In this document: in pieces, positions 5,109-5,538 of the stretch
Position numbering within the stretch: the stretch's first letter is position 1
Layout: every line of letters begins with the position of its first letter
The notes under the pieces: model-generated
The model's database searches: none
Told to the model about the DNA's origin: nothing
Seen by the model: the letters and a program-made list of their open reading frames with translations, nothing else
Position numbers and translations under genes: made by a program
From: JBAZQS01 sp041645075
GTDB taxonomy: Bacteria > Patescibacteriota > Patescibacteriia > 2-01-FULL-39-33
Assembly: GCA_041645075.1 (NCBI GenBank)
Contig: JBAZQS010000036.1
Coordinates: 1-5,538 of the forward strand
Length of the DNA: 5,538 nucleotides
Reading direction: 5' to 3'

Positions 5109-5538
5109 ATGACTACGAAATTATATAATAGAAAAGACTCAGAAAGCATTAGAAGAAATTTAAGAAACAATCAAACATCTTCTGAAAAAATTTTATGGAA
5201 TAAAATAAGAAGAAATCAAGTCAATGGGTATCATTTCAGAAGACAATATGGTTTTGGAAAATATGTGGTTGATTTTTATTGTCGTGATTTGCGCTTAGTT
5301 ATTGAAGTTGATGGCGCCAATCACTTTTTTAATGAAAAGTCGACCAAATACGACATTCAAAGACAGAAATTTATTGAATCATTAAAAATAAGATTTTTAA
5401 GATTTACAACCACTGATATTTATCATAATCTTAATGGAGTGATGGAGACCATTTATGAGGCGACTTTTTTACCCCCTCCCAACCTCCCCCTTATGAAGGG
5501 GGAGGAGGAAGAAAAGGAACCGTATTTTTCCTCCCCTT
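5109..5538 (+). CDS. DUF559 domain endonuclease-like protein, 3' end outside window
   Basis: The frame gives 143 codons without a stop before the window edge. The product matches the DUF559 pattern, a Vsr-like / PD-(D/E)XK-type nuclease fold: an N-terminal helix with TSSEKILWNKIRRNQVNGY (23-41), then FRRQYGFGKYVVDFYC (43-58) with acidic D55, LVIEVDGANHF (63-73) with E66, D68 and H72, KYDIQRQKFIESL (80-92), and IRFLRFTTTDIYHNLNGVME (94-113). The conserved acidic residues and the Q/H positions fit a metal-dependent nuclease, but activity and target are unknown. The domain ends near residue 117. From about 120 the codons run through the inverted repeat and encode a low-complexity tail with PPPNLPLMKGEEEE (122-135). 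If the third repeat copy continues like the first, TCA then TAA would follow at once, giving 144 residues. No promoter is obvious; readthrough from aspS is possible. No recognised methylase or restriction partner is visible. Confidence 0.85.
   Translation, partial: MTTKLYNRKDSESIRRNLRNNQTSSEKILWNKIRRNQVNGYHFRRQYGFGKYVVDFYCRDLRLVIEVDGANHFFNEKSTKYDIQRQKFIESLKIRFLRFTTTDIYHNLNGVMETIYEATFLPPPNLPLMKGEEEEKEPYFSSP
5471..5505. repeat. Palindromic repeat, copy 2 (inverted, inside the nuclease 3' coding part)
   Basis: This is copy 1 reversed. The outer arm ACCCCCTCCCAA (5471-5482) precedes a perfect 10-bp stem, CCTCCCCCTT (5483-5492) with AAGGGGGAGG (5496-5505), around the loop ATG, which is the reverse complement of the loop in copy 1. 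It is translated as part of the DUF559 tail. On the minus strand its G-runs are G5, G2, G3 and G5, so the quadruplex potential is weaker than in copy 1. Confidence 0.9.
5521..5538. repeat. Start of palindromic repeat copy 3, with the flank CGTATTT (cut by window edge)
   Basis: CGTATTTTTCCTCCCCTT (5521-5538) matches CGTATTTGCCCTCCCCTT (5064-5081) at 16 of 18 positions in the same orientation. The last nine bases, CCTCCCCTT, equal the left stem arm of copy 1 apart from its first base. It is probably a third copy facing copy 2, forming an inverted doublet, but only its left edge is visible. Confidence 0.6.

Larger units (their letters stand above)
5064..5538 (+). mobile_element. Candidate REPIN-like element: palindromic repeats around a DUF559 nuclease gene
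   Basis: The unit has a palindromic repeat (5072-5106), a DUF559 endonuclease gene (from 5109), the same repeat inverted (5471-5505), and the start of a further copy in the first orientation (5530 to the window edge). An 18-base direct repeat (5064-5081 and 5521-5538, 16 of 18 identical, starting CGTATTT) marks a period of 457 bases. Inverted repeats next to a nuclease resemble REP/REPIN sequences with RAYT genes, but the protein shows the Vsr-like DUF559 pattern and no Y1 (HUH) transposase motif. Arginine codons in the gene are almost all AGA (11 of 13), unlike the mixed use in aspS, and its strong Shine-Dalgarno is unique in the window; both fit foreign origin. Mobility itself is inferred, and the right boundary lies outside the window. 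Confidence 0.5.

Noticed and set aside
5064..5538. CRISPR-like repeat array
   Set aside because: The copies are in opposite orientations, separated by a gene, with no regular spacers and no cas genes.
5109..5538. Y1 (RAYT) transposase identity for the repeat-flanked gene
   Set aside because: There is no HUH motif or catalytic-Tyr context; the VDFYC and IEVDGANH blocks fit DUF559.

Overview
The window reads as compact bacterial housekeeping chromosome, moderately AT-rich and entirely plus-strand. Gene spacing is very tight (0 to 8 bases within the main cluster). Several proteins are trimmed-down versions of their families: a RecO without its zinc finger and a bacterial-type AspRS without the GAD domain. 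All genes use the standard code, with no in-frame TGA. Together with the gene order secY / adk / map / ruvX / recO / aspS, this suggests a small-genome bacterium, most plausibly of the Candidate Phyla Radiation (Patescibacteria, perhaps Parcubacteria). That placement is an inference from style and was not checked by any search.

Layout. Bases 1-909 hold the C-terminal part of SecY, cut by the window edge and closed by a rho-independent terminator (927-948). The gap before the next gene contains a short dispersed-repeat-like palindrome (984-1022). Then comes a tight run: a divergent adenylate kinase (1049-1723), type I methionine aminopeptidase (1732-2502), RuvX/YqgF (2505-2885) and a short RecO (2886-3449). 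It closes with a strong terminator hairpin (3483-3515 plus a T-rich tail). A near-consensus sigma-70-type promoter (TTGTAA, 17 bases, TATAAT, 3526-3554) then drives aspS (3591-5045), a GAD-less aspartyl-tRNA synthetase with a histidine at the position linked to non-discriminating charging of tRNA-Asn.

The accessory part is 5064-5538. A DUF559 (Vsr-like) endonuclease gene starts at 5109 and is still open at the window end. It is bracketed by inverted copies of a G/C-rich palindromic repeat (5072-5106 and 5471-5505), and a third copy in the first orientation begins at 5530, at the very edge. The upstream copy supplies the nuclease's Shine-Dalgarno sequence and carries a four-run G-quadruplex motif that overlaps it. 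The downstream copy is translated as the protein's tail. The two hairpin stems differ by paired compensatory changes. The arrangement resembles REP/REPIN elements with their RAYT transposases, but with a DUF559 nuclease instead of a Y1 transposase. It is the best candidate here for an under-described system.

Functionally, SecY (secretion), Map (N-terminal methionine removal), Adk (nucleotide balance), AspRS (aminoacylation), RuvX (16S rRNA maturation) and RecO (recombination) are core growth functions. The DUF559 unit looks like a selfish or domesticated insertion behind them.
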